This document shows, piece after piece, positions 24,040-32,583 of a stretch of DNA of 46,412 nt. Position 1 is the first letter of the stretch. Each line of letters begins with the position of its first letter. Source of the DNA: Ruoffia tabacinasalis (lineage in GTDB: Bacteria > Bacillota > Bacilli > Lactobacillales > Aerococcaceae). The stretch covers positions 1 through 46,412 of the forward strand of contig NZ_VBSP01000018.1 in the NCBI RefSeq assembly GCF_005864045.1, given 5' to 3'. The notes below the pieces were generated by a model. It was not told where the DNA came from and did no database searches. It saw only the letters and a list, made by a program, of their open reading frames with translations. The position numbers and the translations under genes are program-made.

Positions 24040-24079
24040 ACCTCTGTAGAGCATTTAACCGTGCTTTACAGGGGTATTT
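24040..24079 (+). terminator. Terminator of the purine permease gene
   Basis: ACCTCTGTAGAGCA (24040-24053) pairs with TGCTTTACAGGGGT (24062-24075) and is followed by ATTTTAGTTTT. Confidence 0.8.
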
Positions 24080-24104
24080 TAGTTTTAAAAAATAATCTTG
24101 ACAC

Positions 24105-24144
24105 ACAAAAAACTCCGGACACAGACTTTCTCTGTTCCGGAGTT
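24105..24144 (-). terminator. Terminator downstream of the MFS remnant
   Basis: Minus-strand AACTCCGGA (24136-24144) pairs with TCCGGAGTT (24111-24119), extended inward by ACAGA/TCTGT, and is followed by TTTTTGTGTG. Confidence 0.8.
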
Positions 24145-24157
24145 TAATATTATTACT

Positions 24158-24684
24158 TTACGTAGTTTTAGAGTTTGTAATTGCGACTAACCATGACGCA
24201 CCGCCAACAACTCCTAAGATTGTCATTACGATCCTAGCCGTATTGCAACCACCACTTACATCCACAATCCCTGCAACCGCTAATGAACCAATCGCCATGC
24301 CTAATTGTTGAGCTGATTGACCATAACCATTGGCATTAGAATACTCTTTAGCCGGGAAGATTGAATTTGAGAAATACTGTAACTTACAAGTCCGATAATA
24401 GACGATATAATACCCATTAAATAAGTCTTATTAAAATGTGGACCTTATAAATTTTTTGAAACGATCGTTAAAACAAAAATCCCAATTCCTAGAACAATCA
24501 CATTATTAATTGCTAAGGCACTGTTATTGATTGCCAATTCTATTGCAACCGATGTTTGGAATATATTGGCTAGAGCGACTGCAGCTGGACCTAGTAACGA
24601 AATATTGATTAGAATCGCAATGACGATCCACCAACCGTAGATCATTTTCTCCTTTTTTAATTCATCATACGAGTTTTCATACAA
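24158..24684 (-). pseudogene. Internally deleted MFS transporter
   Basis: The N-terminal piece (24445-24684) reads MIYGWWIVIAILINISLLGP and AINNVIVLGIGIFVLTIVSK, the first two membrane segments of an MFS protein. The frame then stops. A second piece (24158-24385) gives FPAKEYSNANGYGQSAQQLG and IVDVSGGCNTARIVMTILGV to a normal stop, matching the last membrane segments of the same type. About 250 central residues are missing and the pieces are out of frame, so it is non-functional. Its terminator is still intact. Confidence 0.8.
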
Positions 24685-24734
24685 TCATAACAGAAAGTCC
24701 CTAATTCAGAACACTTTTTTCACATTTTTTATAA

Positions 24735-24756
24735 AAAAGCCATCATTATGGCTTTT
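24735..24756. terminator. Short hairpin with flanking T/A runs
   Basis: AAAAGCCAT and ATGGCTTTT form a perfect 9-bp stem with a 4-base loop. It could end transcription entering the intergenic gap from either side; no gene directly before it is evident. Confidence 0.45.
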
Positions 24757-24930
24757 ATGTAATTTATTTGCTATCAAGTTACATCAGTGTTTATTTATAA
24801 ATTGGTGATATAGGTCTGATATCTATCGGCGCATGATAGATAAAGGTAGCTGTCTGGGACACCTATAATATGCTTAATTTGAAGAATACCGTTAATTTAA
24901 ATTAGCTGTAACTAATAAGGATTCCTTTTG

Positions 24931-25170
24931 TAACTTAAGACAAATGTGAGTGCCGTTTGGCTTGAGCTAGGTCAACTAAAGACAAATGGCGTTACTGTTT
25001 GGCTTGAGTTAGGTCAACTAAAGACAAATGGACTTGCCGTTTGGCTTGAGCTAGGTCAACTAAAGACAAATGGCGTTACCGTTTGGCTTGAGTTACCTCA
25101 ACTAAAGACGAATGGACTTATCGTTTGGCTTGAGTTAGCCCATCTAAAGACGAATGGAGTTATCATTTGT
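24931..25170. repeat. Tandem array of 42-bp units (family III)
   Basis: Units begin GTTTGGCTTGAG at 24955, 24997, 25039, 25081 and 25123, all exactly 42 bp apart. A partial unit precedes them (AAGACAAATG near 24938) and a decayed one follows at 25165. The first units alternate between the endings GGCGTTAC and GGACTTGCC, giving an 84-bp higher-order period. Because 42 is divisible by three, a 76-codon frame (24946-25176, repeating VWLELGQLKTNG) stays open. It has no RBS and no recognisable protein features, so coding is doubtful. Confidence 0.88.
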
Positions 25171-25227
25171 CGCTAGTTTAATCTGAATCGCACAAATATT
25201 TAAGATTCACAATCCTAAAAGCAAAAA

Positions 25228-25253
25228 ACACCCACTAAAATTTCAGTGAGTGT
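25228..25253 (-). terminator. Terminator of the Ugp-like operon
   Basis: Minus-strand ACACTCACT (25245-25253) pairs with AGTGGGTGT (25228-25236), followed by TTTTTTGC. Confidence 0.8.
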
Positions 25254-25287
25254 ATTTGTTATCTATTCTATTGTTGCGGATAGTAGA

Positions 25288-26568
25288 TTACTCTACTCCA
25301 AGATGTCCTTTAACTAAGTCTTCGATTCCTTGCATTTCAGCTTGAACGTCAGCGTCGTTAATCATAATATTTTCTAAAGCTAATTCGATTTCACTGAATA
25401 CTTCTGAAGATCCTACATAAGGAACTTGTGATTGACCGTAGTCTAACTCTGCTGATGCTGCTTCTACAAGTGGGTTTTCAGCTAAGTAGTCTTGCCATAA
25501 GTCAGAATCTAATCCTGCTTGAGTGATTGGTAAGTAACCAGTTCCAATTGCCCATTTAGCTGTATTTTCACCTTCTAATAAGTAAGCTAAGAATGCAGCT
25601 GCACCAGCGCGTTCTTCTTCTGAAGCTGATTCAAATAAGCCTAAATCATTACCAGCGAATAAAGTTAAGTTTTCACCATCGTTGAATACTGGAATTTCAG
25701 CTGTAGTCATGTTAATTCCATTTTCTTCAATTCCTGGTAATACGTGTGCTAAACCAGCTGAAGATCCGATGTATAATGCACTTGCACCTTGTGAGAATGG
25801 ACCTGACATGAATCCGTCTTCTCCAGCTTGACGTGCATGTCCATTAGTAATTAAATCTTTAATGAATTGTACAGGTTCAGTGGCAGTTTCTGAAGCAATT
25901 TCAACTTCTGTTAAATCATCAGAAATCCAAGTTGCACCATTTTGACGAGCCATTGTTTCAACTTCCATTGAGATAGAGTTTTCTAATCCCATTGCTTCTT
26001 CTTCTAAACCAGCTTCGTCAAGAGCTTCACCTAAAGCTTGAACTTCAGCCCAAGTTGTTGGAATTTCAGCTTCAACTTCGTCTAATAAATCTTGGTTAAC
26101 AAACATTAAACGAACTGATTTTGAGAATGGCATTGCATAGATTCCATCATCATAAGTAACACCAGTCATGAACCCTTCAAAGATTCCGTCTTTTAACTCG
26201 TCCGTCCAACCATTTTCTTCTGTTAAGTAAGCGTCTAATGGCGTTAATAAACCTTGATCACGGTAATCAGGTGTATTTGAGTTTGTTAATTGAGACATTG
26301 TTGGTAAGTCACCAGACACACCAGATGCCATAATACTTTGTTGTAAAGTACTGTAGTCACCTTGGTTTTGTTCAACAACAACATATTGGTCTTGTGAACC
26401 GTTGAATCCTTCAACTAATTCAGTGATCATGTCTTGGTGAGGACCGTTCATTGCGTGCCAGAAAGTAATTTCTACTGGCTCTTCTTGTGCTTGGGCAGTG
26501 AATGGTGCAAATGCACTTACTGATACTGATGCCGCTAAAGCAGCAACTGATAATTTAAATTTCTTCAT
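25288..26568 (-). CDS. ugpB: Sugar-phosphate (UgpB-like) ABC transporter substrate-binding protein
   Basis: The 426-aa extracellular binding protein opens after its signal peptide with PVEITFWHAMNGPHQDMITE, the UgpB type, and continues GDYSTLQQSIMASGVSGDLP. The signal peptide (MKKFKLSVAALAASVSVSAF) ends at an AQAQ type I cleavage site with no cysteine. That is unusual for a Gram-positive binding protein, which would normally be a lipoprotein. It delivers glycerol-3-phosphate or a glycerophosphodiester to the permease pair encoded just upstream. It is the last gene of the four-gene transporter operon and ends before a terminator. The substrate is inferred from family and from the PhoP-like site. 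Confidence 0.87.
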   Translation of the reverse strand: MKKFKLSVAALAASVSVSAFAPFTAQAQEEPVEITFWHAMNGPHQDMITELVEGFNGSQDQYVVVEQNQGDYSTLQQSIMASGVSGDLPTMSQLTNSNTPDYRDQGLLTPLDAYLTEENGWTDELKDGIFEGFMTGVTYDDGIYAMPFSKSVRLMFVNQDLLDEVEAEIPTTWAEVQALGEALDEAGLEEEAMGLENSISMEVETMARQNGATWISDDLTEVEIASETATEPVQFIKDLITNGHARQAGEDGFMSGPFSQGASALYIGSSAGLAHVLPGIEENGINMTTAEIPVFNDGENLTLFAGNDLGLFESASEEERAGAAAFLAYLLEGENTAKWAIGTGYLPITQAGLDSDLWQDYLAENPLVEAASAELDYGQSQVPYVGSSEVFSEIELALENIMINDADVQAEMQGIEDLVKGHLGVE

Positions 26569-26597
26569 TAAATAATTCCCTCCTGAGGATATATTGA

Positions 26598-27419
26598 CTA
26601 ACCTTTTAGTCCAGAGTTTGAGATACCTTGAATAATGTAACGTTGCAACAATAGATAGATGATAACCATAGGAACAATAACAATCGTTGAGGCAGCCATT
26701 AATAACTCAAATTTCGTACCCGCTTCTGTTGTAAATGCTTGAAGTCCGACAGGTAATGTACGTAGACTAGTATCATTTGTAACAATCAGTGGCCACATGA
26801 ATGAGTTCCAGCTTCCGATAACCTTCAATATCATCACCGCGACAATCGATGATTGAGATAGTGGTACCATCATTTCCCAAAGGAAACGCCAGTCACTACT
26901 TCCATCCACTTTCGCAGAATAATATAAAGCATCTGGGATCGATTCAAACGACTGCTTTAGAGTAAAGATCGAGAATACACTCGCTAACCATGGAATGATT
27001 AATGCCCAATAAGTATTAATTAAATCCCAATTTGCTAAAGTAACAAAGTTCGGGATGGTCATCAATTCACCTGGGACCATCATCGTAGCTAACAATATTA
27101 TAAATATTAAATCTTTACCCCAAAATTTAAGTTTAGCAAAGGCAAAAGCTGCCAATATGCTAGTAAATAATTCACCCGCAGTGGAAGCCACCGTGACAAT
27201 CACACTGTTTACGAAATAACGAGCGAACGGCGCTGCTTCGAGCGCTTCTTCATAGTTTGAAAACAACCAATTGCTTGGTAAAAGAGTCGGTGGAATCGCA
27301 ATCGCTTCTCCAGCTGACTTCAAACTGGTTGACACCATCCAGAAGAATGGTAACACCATCAAGATACCACCTAGAAAAAGTACTAAATAAATTGAAAATA
27401 ATTGTAAGAATTTTTTCAT
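26598..27419 (-). CDS. ugpE: ABC transporter permease, UgpE/MalG type
   Basis: A 273-aa permease with six membrane segments. It starts with a hydrophobic helix (IYLVLFLGGILMVLPFFWMV) and contains the EAA-type loop ESIPDALYYSAKVDGSSDWRF in the MalG/UgpE position, and the end IIQGISNSGLKG typical of the family. With UgpA it forms the membrane channel. The start overlaps the end of ugpA by four bases (ATGA). Confidence 0.92.
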   Translation of the reverse strand: MKKFLQLFSIYLVLFLGGILMVLPFFWMVSTSLKSAGEAIAIPPTLLPSNWLFSNYEEALEAAPFARYFVNSVIVTVASTAGELFTSILAAFAFAKLKFWGKDLIFIILLATMMVPGELMTIPNFVTLANWDLINTYWALIIPWLASVFSIFTLKQSFESIPDALYYSAKVDGSSDWRFLWEMMVPLSQSSIVAVMILKVIGSWNSFMWPLIVTNDTSLRTLPVGLQAFTTEAGTKFELLMAASTIVIVPMVIIYLLLQRYIIQGISNSGLKG

Positions 27420-28318
27420 GCTTGCCCACCTCGCTTCTCAAAATACCGATTACCAAGGTATTGAATGATTGTTATCACAAGTACAATTAAGAATAAGACA
27501 ATTCCAGATGCCGCAGCGACACCATAGTCGAATTGTTCGTAGAATTTTCTAAATAGATAGTAAACAACGGTCGTTGCTGAGCCTGCCGGTCCAGGTCGTC
27601 CATTGAATAAAGCAAAGACTTCATCAAACACTTTAAATGAATTAATCGTTCCAACGACTGACAATAAGAACAATGTCGGTCTTAAGAGTGGAATAGTAAT
27701 GTTTGTAAATCTTGCCCAAACTCCTGCCCCATCAACTTTAGCGGCGCGATAATAATTATCACTAATATTATTTAATCCAACTAATAGAAGCAGGATGTTA
27801 AAACCTAACCCCTTCCAAATCGCCATGATAATGACGGCTATCATCGCGTTATCAGGATCTCCTAGCCAGTTGATGGCATCAACACCAAAGAGTCCTAAGA
27901 TATAGTTAATTAAGCCATATCTAGAGTGGTAAAGCCAACTCCAAACTACTGAAATCGCAACCGTACTCGTTACAAAAGGTAAGAAGTAAACAGAACGGAA
28001 GAAGCCTTGGAATTTAGGAATTGAATTCAGTAATACAGCTACAAACAAAGATATAGTAATCGATGCAGGTACTACACCAATAACATAAATTGCTGTGTTC
28101 TTTAAAGCTTTGAAGAACTCAGGGTCAGTGAGTAACTCTTGATAATTATCCATCCCACGAGCATTAATCTCACCCGAAAAGATATTAAAGTCTGTATAAA
28201 AACTCATATCAATCGATTTAAAGATTGGATAAATCGTAAAAATACCAATAAAAATAATGGCTGGTGCTAAATAAAGTAAAGAGACTAAAGTACTTTTTAC
28301 TGTTGCCTTCTTATTCAT
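27416..28318 (-). CDS. ugpA: ABC transporter permease, UgpA/MalF type
   Basis: The 300-aa permease begins with a basic cytoplasmic stretch and a first membrane segment (LVSLLYLAPAIIFIGIFTIY), then the family patch DMSFYTDFNIFSG and the EAA loop NISDNYYRAAKVDGAGVWAR. It has six membrane segments and normal length. It overlaps ugpC by eight bases upstream and ugpE by four downstream, so the transporter components are tightly co-translated. Confidence 0.92.
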   Translation of the reverse strand: MNKKATVKSTLVSLLYLAPAIIFIGIFTIYPIFKSIDMSFYTDFNIFSGEINARGMDNYQELLTDPEFFKALKNTAIYVIGVVPASITISLFVAVLLNSIPKFQGFFRSVYFLPFVTSTVAISVVWSWLYHSRYGLINYILGLFGVDAINWLGDPDNAMIAVIIMAIWKGLGFNILLLLVGLNNISDNYYRAAKVDGAGVWARFTNITIPLLRPTLFLLSVVGTINSFKVFDEVFALFNGRPGPAGSATTVVYYLFRKFYEQFDYGVAAASGIVLFLIVLVITIIQYLGNRYFEKRGGQA

Positions 28319-29351
28319 CTTTATCCCTGCTTTCCAGGCGATTCCCTTCTATGTCGAAGTATAAAGTGTTTGCTTCATCGGCATTAAAGTAAATTGTATC
28401 GCCAACATTTAAGCCTTCAGTATCGACATCAGAAACAATGAATTTCTCACTGTCATTATTTAAATGAACTGTGATGTCTTTACCTACACGTTCGATACGT
28501 TCAACTGTTGCACTTAATAAGTGTGATTCCTCATTAGCTACAACTAGATGTTCTGGACGAACTCCAAAGTGGAACCAGTCTTTATTATAGAATGAGTGTT
28601 TTTTATTGATAGAACGCGATTCTTTTGTAAAAATATTAATAATTGGCGACCCAATAAATTTCGCAATAAATAAGTTTTTAGGGTCTTCATATAAAGTAAC
28701 AGGATCTGTCATTTGTTGAATTTCCCCATCGTCTAGGACCATAACGTGGTCTGCGATACTTAAAGCTTCTTCTTGGTCATGGGTTACAAACACGGTTGTA
28801 ACACCCGTTTCTTTTTGAATACGTCGAATTTCTTCACGCATTTCAATACGCAAACGCGCATCCAAGTTACTTAATGGCTCATCCATTAATAGAATTGACG
28901 GTGATTTCGCTAAGGCACGACTAATCGCTACCCTTTGTTGTTGACCACCGGATAATTGACGTGGGTATTTATCTAGTTGATCGCCGATCTTAGTTAACTC
29001 CGCCATTTCAGTGGCGATGCGACGGCGTTCCTTTTTACTCACTTTAGCCATTTTTAAAGGGAACATAATATTCTCTAAGACGGTTAAATGTGGATAAAGC
29101 GCATAGTTTTGGAATACTAAACCAACACCCCGTTTAACTGGGTCTAAATTCGTGACCTCTTTATCGTCAAAGTAGATTTTTCCTTCTGTTGCATCTAACA
29201 AACCTGATATGAGATACAATGTGGTTGATTTCCCACTACCACTTGGGCCTAAAAATGAAATTAATTCGCTACTAGGCAGGGTGAAATTAATACGGTCTAA
29301 AACCGTTCTATCCCCAAATTTCAGCGTTACGTCTTCAAATCTTACTTGCAT
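28311..29351 (-). CDS. ugpC: ABC transporter ATP-binding protein, UgpC/MsmK type
   Basis: The 346-aa ATPase has Walker [10 protein letters not shown] (about 35-43), signature LSGGQQQRVA, Walker B ILLMDEPLSNLDARLR and H-loop VFVTHDQEEA. A C-terminal OB/TOBE extension (about 240-346, HFGVRPEHLV) typical of sugar importers follows. It is the first gene of the transporter operon and lies behind a row of PhoP-box-like repeats at 29397-29424. It powers import by UgpAE. It could in principle serve other sugar importers, as MsmK does, but it is encoded with its own partners here. Confidence 0.92.
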   Translation of the reverse strand: MQVRFEDVTLKFGDRTVLDRINFTLPSSELISFLGPSGSGKSTTLYLISGLLDATEGKIYFDDKEVTNLDPVKRGVGLVFQNYALYPHLTVLENIMFPLKMAKVSKKERRRIATEMAELTKIGDQLDKYPRQLSGGQQQRVAISRALAKSPSILLMDEPLSNLDARLRIEMREEIRRIQKETGVTTVFVTHDQEEALSIADHVMVLDDGEIQQMTDPVTLYEDPKNLFIAKFIGSPIINIFTKESRSINKKHSFYNKDWFHFGVRPEHLVVANEESHLLSATVERIERVGKDITVHLNNDSEKFIVSDVDTEGLNVGDTIYFNADEANTLYFDIEGNRLESRDKDE

Positions 29352-29381
29352 ACTGACACCTCATCCTTCTCAAGTTATTTT

Positions 29382-29424
29382 AGTATATCAAGTTACTGTA
29401 AATTTTGTGTAAATTTTATGTAAA
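29382..29424 (-). promoter_or_regulatory. PhoP-box-like direct repeats and -10 of the ugp operon
   Basis: On the minus strand TTTACA occurs at 29419-29424, 29408-29413 and 29397-29402, separated by exactly five bases (TAAAA, CAAAA). TTGATA follows after GTAAC (29386-29391). This is the layout of the B. subtilis PhoP box (TTHACA-N5 repeats, four in a core site). A -10 box TATACT (29382-29387) overlaps the last unit. Activation under phosphate limitation would suit the Ugp-like transporter and the neighbouring 5'-nucleotidase. The regulator itself is not in the window. Confidence 0.7.
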
Positions 29425-29445
29425 ATAATCTTATCTTAATTATTC

Positions 29446-31035
29446 TCATAAATTATTCATATCAGCGATATCTAATTTAGGATCCCATTTGAGATGCTGA
29501 TAATTTGAATTAATATAGTCCCATTTTTCTTGAGTATAATTGCCTAAAGCATCTTTCATTAAAGTCGCGATATCAATATTTGAGATTGATTCAATTTTTT
29601 CTTTACCGTACCACTTAAAGTCTCCCCCACCGACTGCTCGGTATTGAGATAAGGCCACACTGTAAGTAGCATTTTTATCCAGCTTTTTTCCAGTTCGATC
29701 ATCGACAATACTAGTCACACGGTGCCCAACAGGTTGTGTCATATCAACGGTTGTAGTCATTCCACTATAGACGTCAAAGTTATAATGTCTTGGTTTAGGT
29801 TCAACATATTCTGGATTCACCTGGATATTACCTTGAGCGTTTACTTCTAGGTATTGTAAGTTGAATTCCATGACTTCATATAGGTCATTACCCGTGACAT
29901 TCACTTTAGCGATTAGATTATAGAAAGGATAGCTCTTTAATAAAATTTCATTCGTAATTTCACCGTGGAAATTTACAAAAGCGTCATTAACTAAAGCCAC
30001 AGAACTAAAATCAGCCCCTGTTTCATCGAATTGAATTTGATTTAATAATTCAATAAATGGATGGCCATTCAGACGCGCATCAATCGGACTTGTAGTCACT
30101 TGTTCTAAAGGTGCGACACCCAATACGGTATTCAACCAATTATTTCCATCAGTAATTTCAGGTTCCATGACAGCTTTAACTGCTTGGTTAACCTCACATT
30201 GAGACGTATTATGAAGTGTACCGTTTATTCCTGAAACCTCTTGATTATCCGTTAATTCAATTTCGACTTCGGCTACAATTTCACCGGCATAGCCAGGTTG
30301 AATGACGTAAGTTTGGCCCACTTGTTGATTCAACTCGCGGTGTTGATGACCTGTTAATAAGACGTCAACCCCTTCAATACCCGCCAACATTTCAGACCCT
30401 TGGTTTTCTTTCGTTAATTCTTCTAAAGGTTCCTTAGTGACTAAATCTCGTTCGAAACCACCATGATACGCTAATATGACAACATCCACTTGGTCACGCA
30501 CTATTTCAACGTAATACTTAGCGGATTCAAAGGCATCCTCAAATCGTAACCCCTCATAATGGGCGGGCAATTCCCAGTTTGGAATATAAGAAGTTGTTAC
30601 TCCTACAATACCAATCTTAATGCCTTCTCGCTCAATGATATCGTAGGGTTTACCTAAAAATGGTTTTCCCGTCGCATCATCAATAATATTGCTGACAAGT
30701 AAATCCGCATTCAAATCTTCAATTATCTGGTCGCGGTAATCTTGCCCAAAGTTAAATTCATGATTCCCAATCAATTGATAGTCATAACCAATCACATTCA
30801 TTGCTCGAGCAATAACTCTTCCGTCTTGACGTTCTTGACTCAAGTAGGTTGCAAAAGATGACCCTTGGATAAAATCACCTAGGTCTATCGTTAAAGTCAC
30901 AGCAGCATCTTTGGCTTTTAAATTTTCAATACAAGTTGCGGTATTGAATAAAGATGCCTTAGGATTATCTGGTTGATTTAACCAATGTCCATGGGTATCG
31001 CTTGTTACAATTAATCTAATAACTTGTTGACTCAC
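29446..31035 (-). CDS. 5'-nucleotidase/2',3'-cyclic phosphodiesterase family metallophosphatase
   Basis: The 529-aa two-domain phosphohydrolase has an N-terminal metallophosphoesterase domain with TSDTHGHW (residues 11-18), DLGDFIQGS, GNHEFNFG and LTGHQHRE. Its C-terminal 5'-nucleotidase domain (about 310-500) includes DTGADFSSVALVNDAF-like and YSVALSQYRAVGGGDF blocks. There is no signal peptide, so unlike most relatives it should act in the cytoplasm. It would release phosphate from nucleotides or cyclic nucleotides. It begins 12 bases after the MBL gene, so the two form an operon; ugpC follows after a new promoter. Confidence 0.88.
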   Translation of the reverse strand: MSQQVIRLIVTSDTHGHWLNQPDNPKASLFNTATCIENLKAKDAAVTLTIDLGDFIQGSSFATYLSQERQDGRVIARAMNVIGYDYQLIGNHEFNFGQDYRDQIIEDLNADLLVSNIIDDATGKPFLGKPYDIIEREGIKIGIVGVTTSYIPNWELPAHYEGLRFEDAFESAKYYVEIVRDQVDVVILAYHGGFERDLVTKEPLEELTKENQGSEMLAGIEGVDVLLTGHQHRELNQQVGQTYVIQPGYAGEIVAEVEIELTDNQEVSGINGTLHNTSQCEVNQAVKAVMEPEITDGNNWLNTVLGVAPLEQVTTSPIDARLNGHPFIELLNQIQFDETGADFSSVALVNDAFVNFHGEITNEILLKSYPFYNLIAKVNVTGNDLYEVMEFNLQYLEVNAQGNIQVNPEYVEPKPRHYNFDVYSGMTTTVDMTQPVGHRVTSIVDDRTGKKLDKNATYSVALSQYRAVGGGDFKWYGKEKIESISNIDIATLMKDALGNYTQEKWDYINSNYQHLKWDPKLDIADMNNL

Positions 31036-31047
31036 TTTATCTCTCCT

Positions 31048-32388
31048 CTACTTACTCAGTTCCTTCATTGAATCGATAGAATATTGCTTGTTATATTCAG
31101 GTAACCAAGTTGTAACTCCATACGTTTCAAGGGCTTCACTGTATAGTTCTGGCAATTTTGTGTGCCAAGGAACGGTGACTTTTGCGTTAATTGTGTAGGC
31201 AACCGCTAATAAATCTTCTTTAGAAGCATGTCCTGACACACCCGCATCAACCACTCGCCAACCGTTATCGTGTAAGCCACGAATATAAGTTTCATAACCT
31301 TCCATGAATGATCCTAAAGGAACACCATTTGAATGAAGTAAGATTCCTTTTGGTAAATCATATAGCTGCTCGTAAGTAAATTCATCCACTTGAAGTGCAA
31401 ATTGTTCAGGGTTTTCCTGAATTTGTTGAATACTCACACCAAAGCTCGCATCTTCCGTTGCTAAAGGAGCGACATAATCTAAGTCTTTGACATATTCGAA
31501 TGCTAGATTATATAGACTCGCTTGCAGTACAAATGTGCGTTTATACTCATTGAATAAATGCGCTAATTCAACCACGCGATCCACATTTTGTGGATAACCA
31601 TTAAATGCTACTAATTTATCTGAGTCTTTAATTAAAGCACGTACGTCTCGCATTAAGCCAAATTCTGTGTGACTGCCTAAGCGTTCAATCAGTGGTTCTA
31701 ATGCCTTATCAAGTGCAGATGGTTCAATCGTTTCGCTGAAACTATAACTTGTTCCCTCAAGTAATAAGATATCTGGTTGGAAAGCTTTTGCTTTAATCGT
31801 TGTCTCCATCACTCTTTCCGGATGGAAACCACTTAATCTCAAGTCTCCTGAGTAAATCACTTTAACATCAGGAGCTTTAATAAAGATACTTGCCGCCCCT
31901 TCCGTATCATGATCACTTAGATGAAAAGTAATTGAAAACTCACCATGTTCAATCGTCTCACCGGGTTTTACTGGTGTCCAATTTACTGGATAGTCCGGTA
32001 GAAATTCGTGCTTGTTCAACGAATGATATAAAGCAACCGCTGTCTCGGTTGCATAGACAGGAATTTCCGGATGTAAATGAGCCAAGCTCCCCACATGGTC
32101 CAAATGTAGATGTGAAATTAATACAATCGTTTTTAAGTCTGAAGCTTCATAACTTAATGTTGAATTACCTTCTAAAGCTTCTTGTCTAAATAGACCATCA
32201 ATTTTAGGCAATTTGTTGTCATCATATAATGCTTGCGTATTTCTCTGATATGCTAATTCATTAATATCAACACCTACAACTGCCCCAAAATCTGTAATAA
32301 TACGATAGCCATTGTACACTAGCGAGATTATATTACCGCCGATCGTATCTAAGCCCCCATGAAACTCCATAATTGTTTTGTGATTCAT
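31048..32388 (-). CDS. MBL-fold metallo-hydrolase of RNase J-like type
   Basis: The 446-aa metallo-beta-lactamase-fold enzyme has the metal motif ISHLHLDHVG (HxHxDH), a later GDLRLSG aspartate, and a beta-CASP-like second half with SGHASKEDL and WHTKLPE near the end. This layout recalls RNase J and related nucleases or phosphodiesterases, but the family is diverse and the protein is shorter than RNase J (about 555 aa). Co-transcription with a cyclic phosphodiesterase/nucleotidase and nearness to a Ugp-like importer suggest a role in breaking down phosphorus-containing compounds. The specific substrate is unknown. Confidence 0.82.
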   Translation of the reverse strand: MNHKTIMEFHGGLDTIGGNIISLVYNGYRIITDFGAVVGVDINELAYQRNTQALYDDNKLPKIDGLFRQEALEGNSTLSYEASDLKTIVLISHLHLDHVGSLAHLHPEIPVYATETAVALYHSLNKHEFLPDYPVNWTPVKPGETIEHGEFSITFHLSDHDTEGAASIFIKAPDVKVIYSGDLRLSGFHPERVMETTIKAKAFQPDILLLEGTSYSFSETIEPSALDKALEPLIERLGSHTEFGLMRDVRALIKDSDKLVAFNGYPQNVDRVVELAHLFNEYKRTFVLQASLYNLAFEYVKDLDYVAPLATEDASFGVSIQQIQENPEQFALQVDEFTYEQLYDLPKGILLHSNGVPLGSFMEGYETYIRGLHDNGWRVVDAGVSGHASKEDLLAVAYTINAKVTVPWHTKLPELYSEALETYGVTTWLPEYNKQYSIDSMKELSK

Positions 32389-32421
32389 TCAAAATAACTC
32401 CTTTGTCTTAGCTCTAAAAAT

Positions 32422-32451
32422 ATTCTAACACTATCTCAAGTGAAAAGACAA
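32422..32451 (-). promoter_or_regulatory. Promoter of the MBL-hydrolase/nucleotidase operon
   Basis: The minus strand has TTGTCT (32446-32451) and TAGAAT (32422-32427) separated by 18 bases, 34 bases upstream of the ATG, which has an AAAGGAG site. No PhoP-like repeats are seen here. Confidence 0.6.
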
Positions 32452-32530
32452 ATATAAATTTTATATATGAGAAGACGATAATTTAATGCCTATTAGTATT
32501 AATCAAGCCAACAAAAGTCTAAGAAAAAAA

Positions 32531-32560
32531 GCCGAAGCAACTATTTTTAGTTGTTTCGAC
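32531..32560. terminator. Bidirectional terminator downstream of the Apf-like gene
   Basis: GCCGAAGCAACTA (32531-32543) and TAGTTGTTTCGAC (32548-32560) pair nearly perfectly, with A- and T-runs on both sides. Confidence 0.85.
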
Positions 32561-32583
32561 TTTTTTTAAAATATAGTTAAATT

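Noticed and set aside
24946-25176. 76-aa protein with 14-residue repeats
   Set aside because: The open frame is a by-product of the 42-bp unit length; there is no RBS and no recognisable protein feature. Kept as a question under findings only.
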